In this document: positions 1 to 6,034 of the stretch, one piece after another
Numbering within the stretch: the stretch's first letter is position 1
Layout: each line of letters opens with the position of its first letter
Assembly: GCA_024644775.1 (NCBI GenBank)
Contig: JAHEHB010000177.1
Span: 1 to 10,235, forward strand
Length of the DNA stretch: 10,235 nucleotides
Origin: Deltaproteobacteria bacterium
GTDB lineage: Bacteria; Desulfobacterota; Desulfobacteria; Desulfobacterales; SURF-15
Direction of reading: 5' to 3'
The notes under the pieces: generated by a model
Database searches by the model: none
What the model was told of the DNA's origin: nothing
The model's input: only the letters and a program-made list of their open reading frames with translations
Made by a program: the position numbers and the translations under genes

Positions 1-45
1 ATTCACCCTCACCCGTCAAGGGAATAAGCGCTAACTTACACGCAG

Positions 46-175
46 AGTCATTCCGGCCCCGTATGAAATACGGGATAAACTGCAGCCGGAATCCAGTCAA
101 ACGATCGTATAATACAAATCCGGCATGACGATTTTAGGACTTTTTGCGAGTTTATCAAGCTCAATAACAAATATT
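46..175 (+). repeat. Dispersed hairpin repeat, left copy (truncated)
   Basis: This stretch matches the reverse complement of a second copy at about 5844-6000. The core is a nested hairpin. The outer arms are ATTCCGGC (50-57) and GCCGGAAT (85-92), and the inner arms are CCCGTAT (58-64) and ATACGGG (68-74), with a 3-base loop. After a variable middle (about 102-122) the match resumes at the ATGACG near 125 and runs through GACTTTTTGCGA (138-149) into GAGTTTATCAA. Compared with the right copy it lacks about 50 bases of the middle and has no second terminal repeat on its left side, so it looks like a decayed copy. It lies 5' of the aminotransferase gene. Confidence 0.8.
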
Positions 176-203
176 TGCTTTTTTCAATAGTTAAAAACTT
201 ATC

Positions 204-232
204 TTGACAGGATAACTGTGCAGATTGTACCT
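204..232 (+). promoter_or_regulatory. Possible sigma-70 promoter of the aminotransferase gene
   Basis: A perfect -35 hexamer TTGACA lies at 204-209, in an AT-rich stretch just after the repeat copy. A spacing of 16-17 bases leads to only a weak -10 candidate around 226-232 (TGTACC or GTACCT). Transcription from there would leave a short leader carrying the strong ribosome-binding site at 244-253. The weak -10 keeps confidence low. Confidence 0.3.
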
Positions 233-243
233 CTCGCCGTTAG

Positions 244-253
244 AAAAGGAGGT
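244..253 (+). promoter_or_regulatory. Strong Shine-Dalgarno that fixes the start at 261
   Basis: AAAAGGAGGT is a near-perfect anti-16S match, and its GGAGG core ends 8 bases before the ATG at 261. An in-frame ATG at 225 lies upstream of this element and would place it inside the coding sequence. The start at 261 is therefore preferred. Confidence 0.85.
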
Positions 254-260
254 ATCGAAG

Positions 261-1535
261 ATGAATAATCGATTATCGGAATACATCAGAAAACAGTTTC
301 CGGCATTACAAAGAGAGATCAACGGGCAACCCATCGCCTATTTGGACGGTCCCGGTGGGTATCAGGTTCCGGAATGCGTGATAAAGGCTGTGAAATATTA
401 TCTCATTAACATGAATGCCAATGTCGGCAGTGAATTTGAAACGGCAGCGCAAACCACTGCAATGATTCAAAACGCTCGTGAAATTTTTGCAGATTTCTTT
501 AATTGCAACTGGGACGAAATCATCTTTGGCGCCAACATGACCACTCTGAATTTTTCGTTAACCCAGGCACTTATGCGGGAAATGAATCCCGGCGATAAGG
601 TTTTGATCACGGAAATCGATCACGAAGCCAATCGAGGCCCTTGGTTGCAGCTTCAAGACCGAGGTATCATTGTCGAAGAAGTGGCTCTGGATGTATCTAC
701 CTGCACCCTTGATATGGAGGATTTTGGCAGGAAGCTCAGTCCCAACACCAAGGTGGTGGCGGTGAATTATGCGAGCAACGGGGTCGGTACCATTAGCGAT
801 GTTCTACAAGTTGTTGAAATGTCTCATAATGTGGGGGCGTACACCGTGGTGGACGCGGTTCATTATGCGGCCCATGGACCGATCGATTTACAAGCATTAG
901 ATACGGATTTCCTTTTGTGCTCGGCGTATAAATTCTTTGGCCCGCACATTGGTGTCCTATATGCAAAAAAGGATGTATTGAGCAAGTTGACGCCCATGAA
1001 CCTCCGAACGCAGTTGCAGGTTCCGCCCTATACGATGGAGACCGGCACTCTCCATCACGAAGGGATTGCGGGGGCTGCGTCGGCAGTAGAGTTTATTGCC
1101 GATGTGGGTTTAACATTCGGAAATGATTTTCCACAAGAATCCACTCCGCTTAAAGAAAGCCGCCGCAACCAAATTGTTTCAGGATTGCTGACGTTTGATC
1201 AATATGAGCAGGTGCTTTGCGACGATTTCATCAACGACCTTAGTCATAATGTCAAAGGAATTACCGTTTACGGTCCCCCGAGAGACCATCCCAGAACCTC
1301 CACGGTTTCCTTTACTTACGATGGCTTTCATCCCGAACAGGTGGCCAAGTATCTCGGTCGCCAGGGTATTTTTGTCTGGGCGGGGCATTTCTATGCTGTC
1401 AGGCTGGTTGAACGATTCGGACTTACCGATCGCGGGGGGTTGATTCGTGTGGGTATTGCACCTTACAATACAAAAGACGAATTGGTCCGACTCATCGAAG
1501 CGTTAGATGATAAAAAGTCAATAGCCGGAAGTTAA
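261..1535 (+). CDS. PLP-dependent class V aminotransferase, cysteine-desulfurase-like, no catalytic Cys
   Basis: The 424-residue protein has the fold-type I architecture of the NifS/SufS group (aminotransferase class V) and should be cytoplasmic. Visible landmarks are the N-terminal 'YLDGPGGYQVP' substrate loop (28-37), an Asp-His pair near the cofactor (DHEAN, 120-124), the cofactor-binding Asp in VVDAVHYAAH (D198, H201), and the Schiff-base lysine in SAYKFFGPH (K224). SufS and CsdA carry a conserved active-site cysteine in an RxGHHC-type loop near the C-terminus. Here the equivalent stretch reads FVWAGHFYAVRL (371-382) and has no cysteine. This matches the cysteine-desulfurase-like subfamily typified by Vibrio VC1184, whose reaction is not established. 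True SufS activity is therefore unlikely, and another PLP-dependent reaction on an amino acid or sulfur compound is possible. The start at 261 follows the strong Shine-Dalgarno; an ATG at 225 is the alternative. yjgA follows 37 bp downstream, and no suf or isc genes are nearby. Confidence 0.88.
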   Translation: MNNRLSEYIRKQFPALQREINGQPIAYLDGPGGYQVPECVIKAVKYYLINMNANVGSEFETAAQTTAMIQNAREIFADFFNCNWDEIIFGANMTTLNFSLTQALMREMNPGDKVLITEIDHEANRGPWLQLQDRGIIVEEVALDVSTCTLDMEDFGRKLSPNTKVVAVNYASNGVGTISDVLQVVEMSHNVGAYTVVDAVHYAAHGPIDLQALDTDFLLCSAYKFFGPHIGVLYAKKDVLSKLTPMNLRTQLQVPPYTMETGTLHHEGIAGAASAVEFIADVGLTFGNDFPQESTPLKESRRNQIVSGLLTFDQYEQVLCDDFINDLSHNVKGITVYGPPRDHPRTSTVSFTYDGFHPEQVAKYLGRQGIFVWAGHFYAVRLVERFGLTDRGGLIRVGIAPYNTKDELVRLIEALDDKKSIAGS

Positions 1536-1572
1536 TTTTTCTAAGTTATAGAATAACGGGTATATAGAATCT

Positions 1573-2091
1573 ATGGCCGGCACGGAGAAAAAAAGTCGCT
1601 CACAGATCAAACGCGAAATGAAAGCGCTTCAGAAACTGGGAGAGCGGCTGGTTGGGCTTGCGCCTGAGCAACTGAAACAGATCCCCCTTGAACCGGAGCT
1701 TGCGGAAGCTGTTAATCTTGCCAGAAAACTCAAAAAACACGAGGCCAAAAGAAGACAGTTTCAGTATATCGGGCTCCTCATGCGCCAGGTGGATTCCGAA
1801 CCGATCCAAAACGCTTTTGAGCGCCTAGACCAAGGCCGGCAGCTCGATACCCACACCTTCATGCAAACCGAAAAATGGCGGGATCGGCTTTTAGCAGGAG
1901 ACGAAATGCTTATCCGAACCCTTACCGAGCGATTTCAGGATCTGGACACACCGCGGGTCAGTCGTCTGATTCAAAGCGCCCGGACAGAGAGGGAGACAGG
2001 TCGGCCACCAAGAGCCGCACGCGCCCTGTTTCGGTATCTTACCACGTTCGCCCGCCGGTGGGTCCATAAAGACCCACGGGGTATTGTTTGA
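1573..2091 (+). CDS. yjgA: YjgA/DarP-family ribosome-associated protein
   Basis: This 172-residue basic, helical protein matches the YjgA (DUF615) family, of which the E. coli member DarP has about 183 residues and takes part in late assembly of the 50S subunit. Recognisable family segments are SRSQIKREMKALQKLGERL (9-27), the 'IPLEPELAEAVNLARKLKKHEAKRRQ' region (about 37-62), QYIGLLMRQVDSEPI (64-78), KWRDRLL (101-107) and the C-terminal 'PPRAARALFRYL' block (about 144-155). The acidic N-terminal extension of the E. coli protein is absent. The region before the ATG has no clear Shine-Dalgarno, only a purine-poor stretch with two TATAGAAT-like copies. Translation may therefore be weak, or coupled to the upstream aminotransferase gene. 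The 3' end overlaps a hairpin. Confidence 0.88.
   Translation: MAGTEKKSRSQIKREMKALQKLGERLVGLAPEQLKQIPLEPELAEAVNLARKLKKHEAKRRQFQYIGLLMRQVDSEPIQNAFERLDQGRQLDTHTFMQTEKWRDRLLAGDEMLIRTLTERFQDLDTPRVSRLIQSARTERETGRPPRAARALFRYLTTFARRWVHKDPRGIV
2055..2080 (+). terminator. Hairpin at the convergent yjgA/dksA ends, possible weak terminator
   Basis: A perfect 7-bp stem, GTGGGTC (2058-2064) with GACCCAC (2071-2077), has a 6-base CATAAA loop and two further C-G pairs beyond one mismatch. It lies inside the last codons of yjgA. Only a poor T tract (GTATTGTTTG) follows on the plus strand, and none on the minus strand, so intrinsic termination is uncertain. Confidence 0.35.
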
Positions 2092-2117
2092 CGCCACCCG
2101 ACGATTCGGTGCATGAT

Positions 2118-2477
2118 TTATCCGGCCAATTTTTCAAATGCCTCCTTTTCCTTCTTACATTCGATGCAGTAGGTAGTGACGGGTCTCACCTTCAATCGTT
2201 TAATGGAAATCTTTTCCCCGCACTCCTCACAGATGCCAAAGGAGCCATTCTCGATATTTTCAAGCGCCTGATCAATCTTTCTTATGAGTTGTTTTTCCCG
2301 GTCCCGAATCCGGATCGCAAAGTTTCTTTCAGTGTCGATAGTGGATTGATCCACGGGATCCGCAGAACGCTCCCGTGAGGTTAATAATTCAGAGACAGTT
2401 CCATCACCATCGCTTAGCAGTCGCGTGCGCCAGATGCTCAGTGCCTTTTTAAAGTACGTAAGGTCCCTTTTATTCAT
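2118..2477 (-). CDS. dksA: DksA/TraR-family C4 zinc-finger RNA polymerase-binding protein
   Basis: This is a 119-residue member of the DksA/TraR family, which binds the RNA polymerase secondary channel and, with ppGpp, adjusts transcription in the stringent response. An N-terminal helical region leads to the coiled-coil tip motif D40-P-V-D43-Q-S45, followed by the second helix RNFAIRIRDREKQLIRKI (51-68). The C-terminal zinc finger has C83-x2-C86 and C104-x2-C107, 17 residues apart, around the RLKVRP segment. E. coli DksA is longer (151 residues), and the missing part is N-terminal. The tip has Ser where E. coli DksA has Ala76 of its DxxDxA motif. The ATG at 2477 is chosen because GGGAGG lies 8 bases upstream; an in-frame ATG 12 codons earlier lacks this. 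Such organisms often carry several DksA paralogues, so it need not be the main one. Confidence 0.88.
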   Translation of the reverse strand: MNKRDLTYFKKALSIWRTRLLSDGDGTVSELLTSRERSADPVDQSTIDTERNFAIRIRDREKQLIRKIDQALENIENGSFGICEECGEKISIKRLKVRPVTTYCIECKKEKEAFEKLAG

Positions 2478-2485
2478 GAGAAAAA

Positions 2486-2491
2486 CCTCCC
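2486..2491 (-). promoter_or_regulatory. Shine-Dalgarno deciding the dksA start
   Basis: Read on the minus strand, GGGAGG is followed by 8 bases (TTTTTCTC) and then the ATG ending at 2477. It lies downstream of the longer in-frame ATG at 2513, which argues against that longer start. Confidence 0.8.
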
Positions 2492-2566
2492 TTCTATCCC
2501 GCTGCAGAACCATTCGGCCGGCCAGATCATTAACAAATTAAAATAAAAATTAAATCCCCCTCATAC

Positions 2567-2657
2567 CCGGTTAATCTCTGTCGATTCGTCTTTACCTGCA
2601 TACGGAAAAATGGTAGACGACCGGTTCAACATATTAAACCGGAAAAATCTTAAACCG
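2567..2657 (+). promoter_or_regulatory. Cluster of four CCGGTTTAA-like motifs upstream of the MFS gene
   Basis: Between the divergent dksA and MFS starts lie CCGGTTAA (2567-2574), CCGGTTCAA (2621-2629), TTAAACCGG (2634-2642) and TTAAACCG (2650-2657). The middle two face each other as an inverted repeat, and the last two form a direct repeat TTAAACCG(G)AAAA ending just before the MFS ATG. The arrangement looks like operator half-sites, but no regulator gene is adjacent, so function is inferred only. Confidence 0.35.
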
Positions 2658-2664
2658 AAAACAT

Positions 2665-3831
2665 ATGACAGAAACTTCTGCAGTCAACAAAAAGGTGATT
2701 TTTGCCATTTTTATTGTTCATTTTACCGGTGATTTCTTCCTGTCTTTCATCAGGCCCCTGTTTCCGGTGCTGGCCGAAAAATTCTCTTTGAATCTGACCC
2801 AAATCGGTCTGATCACGGGTGTGAGCACACTCATGGCCTTTCTGATTCAACCGGTTTTCGGACTGTTGGCCGACCGGTATCCGCCAAAGCGAATACTGTT
2901 GATCGGATCGTTTGTGGGTGCTGTGTGCATCCCACAGGTGGGAGTGGTTCCTGCCTTCGGATATGTCCTCGTTTTGATCGGATTGGGGTCCATCAGCTCA
3001 GCCATCTACCACCCGACCGCAGCCGGGATGGTCTCGGTTTATGGTGGACGACATACCGGATTGAGCATGTCGTTATTCGGCCTGGGCGGTACGCTGGGTT
3101 TTACCGCCGGACCCATTTTCCTGGCGGCATTTGTCACCATTTTTGGTCTGCATCGTTTACCAATCACAACGTTATTGGGGTTTTTGGTTTTTGTGATGCT
3201 GATCATACTGATCCCGGCCTCAAACGGTCAAGCGCCTCAAAAGCAGGGTGATTCCGGCGATCTTCGAAAACAGGTCGCCGATGTCTGGAAAGCCATCGTG
3301 TTGATCTGGATCTTTGCTGTCTCCAGGGGGTTTGTTGAGCAGACTGCCCAGACATTCATACCGGTGCTCTATGCGTCCGAGGGGTATTCTTTAGTGTCCA
3401 TCGGCACCGTGATATCTCTGTTTACCGTCGGTGGTTCGGTAAGTGCTCTTGTGTGCGGGCACTTGGTGGACCGGATCGGTTATAAACTCGTGTATTTTTT
3501 TTCATTCGCTTTGTCCTCACCCTGCATGCTCCTTTTCATTCACGGCAAGGGTTGGCCCGTTTATCCACTCGCGTTTTTTTCCGGATTTCTGATGTTGGCC
3601 ACCCTTTTTCCGGGCGTGGCATTGGCCCAAAAGATTGCCCCTAAAAACAGATCCCTGGCCTCCAGCTTTGTCATGGGGTTTGCCATGGGTATCGGAGGTA
3701 TCTTGACGCCGCTGGCCGGCTGGCTGGCCGATACGTTTGGAATACGACCGGTGTTAAGCGGTATCGCAATAATCCCCCTTGCGACGCTCTATCTCGTCCG
3801 CTATTTACCCGAACCTGAGAAAGTACCCTAA
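2665..3831 (+). CDS. MFS transporter, fosmidomycin-resistance (Fsr)-like
   Basis: This 388-residue integral inner-membrane protein shows the 12-helix major facilitator pattern, with a hydrophilic central loop at about 186-208 dividing two six-helix halves. The MFS motif A appears between helices 2 and 3 as [11 protein letters not shown] (66-76). Its second-half counterpart is [10 protein letters not shown] (265-274). The segments around [11 protein letters not shown] (111-121), [20 protein letters not shown] (126-145) and [20 protein letters not shown] (334-353) resemble the corresponding parts of E. coli Fsr, a proton-driven drug exporter. Efflux of a small toxic compound is the family-level expectation, but the substrate here is unknown. 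The Shine-Dalgarno before the ATG at 2665 is poor. The gene stands alone: dksA is divergent upstream and the TRAP remnant is convergent downstream. Confidence 0.85.
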   Translation: MTETSAVNKKVIFAIFIVHFTGDFFLSFIRPLFPVLAEKFSLNLTQIGLITGVSTLMAFLIQPVFGLLADRYPPKRILLIGSFVGAVCIPQVGVVPAFGYVLVLIGLGSISSAIYHPTAAGMVSVYGGRHTGLSMSLFGLGGTLGFTAGPIFLAAFVTIFGLHRLPITTLLGFLVFVMLIILIPASNGQAPQKQGDSGDLRKQVADVWKAIVLIWIFAVSRGFVEQTAQTFIPVLYASEGYSLVSIGTVISLFTVGGSVSALVCGHLVDRIGYKLVYFFSFALSSPCMLLFIHGKGWPVYPLAFFSGFLMLATLFPGVALAQKIAPKNRSLASSFVMGFAMGIGGILTPLAGWLADTFGIRPVLSGIAIIPLATLYLVRYLPEPEKVP

Positions 3832-3890
3832 CGCTGATCGACGACGAAGCGAACACGAGTGAGAAGTTAAGGGTAGGCATCAATTGACGT

Positions 3891-4049
3891 TCAACCGAAA
3901 ACGATGTTACCCGGAGCAGTCACCACCCAAGGGAAGACGATCGTCAGGAAAATAACAGCGATCAGAACCAGATAAAACGGTATCAATTCCCGAACCAGGC
4001 GAGTTGCGGGTAAATCGGCAATGGTCGCCACAAGATACAGATTACCTCC
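3891..4049 (-). pseudogene. C-terminal remnant of a TRAP-transporter large permease (DctM-like)
   Basis: Reading the minus strand from 4049 gives 52 codons and a TGA, starting GGNLYLVATIADLPATRLVR, then a hydrophobic helix rich in Ile, Leu, Val and Phe, and ending in GNIVFG. This resembles the extreme C-terminus of DctM-type permeases. There a PxGxNL(F/Y) motif is followed by a 'GIA..P..-..R.VLPF' segment and a final transmembrane helix ending in a Pro/Trp-containing tail. Several hundred upstream residues are missing, because the preceding gene's TAA ends 2 bp away. No ATG lies in the frame. The GGAGG seen here is formed by the Gly-Gly codons, though it could also act as a Shine-Dalgarno for a GTG start at Val7. 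I read it as a deletion remnant; a small membrane protein that is still translated is the alternative. Confidence 0.6.
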
Positions 4050-4051
4050 TT

Positions 4052-4678
4052 TTATTTTGAATCGATCGCTGCAAGCTCCGTTATAATTAAAGCGGCTCGT
4101 TCGGTATTAAAGATACCACACAGGCACAGTTCAGCCATCTTTTCCGCCGCCTCTTGCGCGGTTTTTTCGCCCTTTCGCACGGCATCTGCCGATACGTTGA
4201 TAAGGTTTGCCGATACGAGTCCGTGACCGCACATGGTCAGTATTTCCAAGGTTTTTTCGTCCGGTAGACGATCTTTATTTCCCCAGATTCCCAATGAATG
4301 CTCGATACTGTGATAGTGGATACCGGCGGCCTCGCAGCATGCCTTAGCAGGTTCAAACAATCCCGATACCACGACAGACAATCCGAGGTCGGCTTTCACC
4401 ATCTCTTTAAGCGCTGATGTCGCCTTTTTAAGATCGTTAAAAACCGCATGAACATTTGTAATCCCTTCCAGGTTCCCAACAATTTTATCGTAACCGGCGG
4501 TATACCGATTCCCTACCCGATCATCTCCGTAATGTACCGGTTGATGAGAAACAATAATGTCTAAAAATCTTTTTATTTTTTCTTCCGCGCCGTCCGAGTT
4601 AATCCCCATTGACGGTGTTAAAATGAAAACGATCTCCTGATCCATATACGATCCCGTTCGGTGCAACGAGTGCGTCAT
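4052..4678 (-). CDS. Uncharacterised Cys/His-containing protein, second gene of the ferredoxin operon
   Basis: I do not recognise this 208-residue protein. It looks soluble and alpha/beta, with no signal peptide and no membrane segment. Its N-terminal part begins with a beta strand (QEIVFILTPSMG, 14-25). It then has a VVVSGLFE segment (102-109), C114-C115, a histidine-rich stretch with H121, H123 and H127, a CGHG motif (C150, H152) and LCLCG (C185, C187). The paired cysteines and histidines could bind a metal or Fe-S cluster, or could be redox thiols; this is inference. It starts 36 bp after the ferredoxin-domain gene, so the two are almost certainly co-transcribed and may act together. The chosen ATG at 4678 follows a purine tract (AAGGGGTGG). 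A GTG at 4687 and an ATG at 4645 (197 residues, starting MDQEIVF) are real alternatives. Confidence 0.7.
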   Translation of the reverse strand: MTHSLHRTGSYMDQEIVFILTPSMGINSDGAEEKIKRFLDIIVSHQPVHYGDDRVGNRYTAGYDKIVGNLEGITNVHAVFNDLKKATSALKEMVKADLGLSVVVSGLFEPAKACCEAAGIHYHSIEHSLGIWGNKDRLPDEKTLEILTMCGHGLVSANLINVSADAVRKGEKTAQEAAEKMAELCLCGIFNTERAALIITELAAIDSK

Positions 4679-4714
4679 GCATGCCACCCCTTCCCCTAAT
4701 TTGATAGCAAGAAT

Positions 4715-5428
4715 TTAATCGATTTTCGGACGACCTATTCCTGTGCAAATTTTTACATGATTCGACGGACGATACCCGAGCTGAATGGCCGCTTCAAGAG
4801 CCGGGAGGCGACCGTCTGTCTCGGGACGGCTGATATAATCCAGACTAAAAACAGTATCCAGCCCTGTATGCGATGTTTCCAATGTTGATAGTACTTCCCC
4901 AATGCGTTCAACAGGCACTTTAAATTCGATGATGGCTGTCAGTACCCGCTCATCGAGTATATCTTCTCTGATTTTTCCAGTGGCGGGATCCGACAAAAGC
5001 GTGGTTAACGGGTTTTTCTTTTCGAACTGAACGCCAATGGCTGCAAGGACCATTGTCAATTGTTGTACCTGGCGAAACGTGGTGCCGGTACCCGGCCGTC
5101 CCATTTCGATTCCGAATCCTACTTCCCCTCGTCTGTACCGGCCGGTAACGTCATTTGACTTTACCTCATCGGTGCCGCGGCCGGCGACACCGGTTTCCTG
5201 GAATACGGTGATGGGATTGCTGAACAACGCTCTTAGTGTTCGCGGCCATTGAAGTTCCGGTTGTACGAACGCATCCACCGGGCAGACAGAGGATCGCAGA
5301 CAAACACCACATTCAACGCACCCATCCTGATTTATCTCAGCACATTCACCGGTAAGTGAAATAGCCGCCACAGGACAATACGGTATACAACTTTCGCAAC
5401 CGATACAGACATCCGTTTCTATGATCAT
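4715..5428 (-). CDS. N-terminal 2[4Fe-4S] ferredoxin fused to an unrecognised C-terminal domain
   Basis: This 237-residue cytoplasmic protein opens with a bacterial-type two-cluster ferredoxin. C8-x2-C11-x2-C14-x3-C18-P forms the first motif and C37-x2-C40-x2-C43-x5-C49-P the second, so cluster I should use C8, C11, C14 and C49, and cluster II C37, C40, C43 and C18. The rest (about 65-237) has no motif I can name. It has a glycine-rich segment with TDEVKSNDVTGRY (86-98), GEVGFGIEMGRPGTGT (101-116), a helix QQLTMVLAAIGVQFE (122-136), and a beta-alpha-beta-like stretch around 160-200 resembling an ACT-type small regulatory fold. The fusion suggests an electron-transfer partner or subunit for a reductase. 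The start is supported by GAGG 7 bases before the ATG. It heads the operon with 4052-4678, and the TRAP-permease tail behind them hints at a former catabolic or uptake operon. Confidence 0.82.
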   Translation of the reverse strand: MIIETDVCIGCESCIPYCPVAAISLTGECAEINQDGCVECGVCLRSSVCPVDAFVQPELQWPRTLRALFSNPITVFQETGVAGRGTDEVKSNDVTGRYRRGEVGFGIEMGRPGTGTTFRQVQQLTMVLAAIGVQFEKKNPLTTLLSDPATGKIREDILDERVLTAIIEFKVPVERIGEVLSTLETSHTGLDTVFSLDYISRPETDGRLPALEAAIQLGYRPSNHVKICTGIGRPKID

Positions 5429-5479
5429 AACCCCACCTCAATAATTTGAAACAGGCTCAGATGAGTTCAATAAATACGC

Positions 5480-5508
5480 CAGTTACCGGTCACTGATTCG
5501 ATTGTCAA
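5480..5508 (-). promoter_or_regulatory. Candidate promoter/operator of the ferredoxin operon
   Basis: On the minus strand a perfect TTGACA (5503-5508) lies about 75 bases before the ATG at 5428. Ten bases or fewer downstream of it is a near-perfect 16-base palindrome, CAGTGACCGGTAACTG (5480-5495), symmetric in 14 of 16 positions. A dyad placed between the -35 and the expected -10 region would suit a repressor site. The -10 itself is not convincing (TAACTG after a 17-base spacer), so promoter activity is uncertain. Confidence 0.35.
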
Positions 5509-5570
5509 GCATAATTCAGGATCCTTCAGCAATTCTCGGTGCACATACAAACAGGAGCCGGATGGTCACA

Positions 5571-5629
5571 TTTTCAGTCGCCTGACTGTTTGAAGCGGGT
5601 AAATGAGTCTTGAACCGGACGACTGAAAA
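5571..5629. repeat. 10-bp perfect inverted repeat in the intergenic region
   Basis: TTTTCAGTCG (5571-5580) and CGACTGAAAA (5620-5629) are exact reverse complements with a 39-base spacer. The left arm can alternatively pair locally, CAGTC (5575-5579) with GACTG (5584-5588). A further pair, AACCGGAC (5613-5620) with GTCCGGTT (5690-5697), overlaps it. The 8-bp pair could be chance in a region this size; the 10-bp pair is less likely to be. No coding sequence was found between 5429 and about 5810. Confidence 0.5.
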
Positions 5630-5811
5630 GCACCTATTAACCGACGGATATCTTTTCCGAGACCATCATCTTGTTTAATAATGGGCAAAGTCCGGTTTTA
5701 AACTCACTTCCTGCGGGAGTTTCGGGCGTTTAAGAATGTGATTATTCGGCGGATTACGGCAATGTCAACGTCACAGAGAAAGGATACAGGATCACTCATC
5801 TCCTACATTTC

Positions 5812-5832
5812 GTCATTTCGTGTAGAAATGAC
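5812..5832. repeat. Short hairpin beside the dispersed repeat
   Basis: GTCATTTC (5812-5819) pairs exactly with GAAATGAC (5825-5832) around a 5-base loop. It lies a few bases outside the right repeat copy and may be its outer portion or a separate small palindrome. No T tract follows, so it is not a typical terminator. Confidence 0.5.
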
Positions 5833-5843
5833 TAATCCGGCTG

Positions 5844-6034
5844 TTATCAAATTTGATAAACTCGTAAAAAGTCCTAAAACCGTCATACCGGACTTGATCC
5901 CCGCTAAGAACGGGATCTTCGACCGGTATCCAGAAATCATTGAATTTACTGGATTCCGGCTGTAGTTTATCCCGTATTTAATGCGGGGCCGGAATGACAT
6001 AAAAACGTGTTTTTCGACTTTTTGCGAAACCATC
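5844..6034 (-). repeat. Dispersed hairpin repeat, right copy (MITE-like, with imperfect terminal inverted repeats)
   Basis: Short imperfect terminal repeats, TCGTAAAAAGTC (5862-5873) and GACTTTTTGCGA (6016-6027), match 11 of 12 bases as inverted repeats and enclose two hairpins. Hairpin one has ATACCGG (5885-5891) with CCGGTAT (5923-5929) and an inner GATCCC/GGGATC pair (5896-5901, 5912-5917). Hairpin two has ATTCCGGC (5953-5960) with GCCGGAAT (5988-5995) and an inner CCCGTAT/ATGCGGG pair (5971-5977, 5981-5987). A perfect 16-base palindrome, TTATCAAATTTGATAA (5844-5859), sits at the outer end. Most of the element is the reverse complement of 46-175. It encodes no transposase, so mobility would need one in trans. 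It begins about 50 bp after the end of the downstream receptor gene and might also act as a transcript end or stabiliser. Confidence 0.75.

Noticed and set aside
1..45. Possible gene end at the left edge
   Set aside because: No open frame or motif could be supported in these few bases.
225..260. Twelve-codon N-terminal extension of the aminotransferase
   Set aside because: It would place the strong AAAAGGAGGT ribosome-binding site inside the gene, and the residues do not match the family N-terminus.
2478..2513. Twelve-codon N-terminal extension of the DksA-like protein
   Set aside because: GGGAGG lies inside this extension, correctly spaced for the ATG at 2477.
3832..3890. Possible terminator after the MFS gene
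   Set aside because: Only a 4-bp CGCT/AGCG pairing and no T tract was found.
5738..5965. 75-codon open frame on the plus strand
   Set aside because: Its second half is the same repeat read on the other strand, with no family resemblance.
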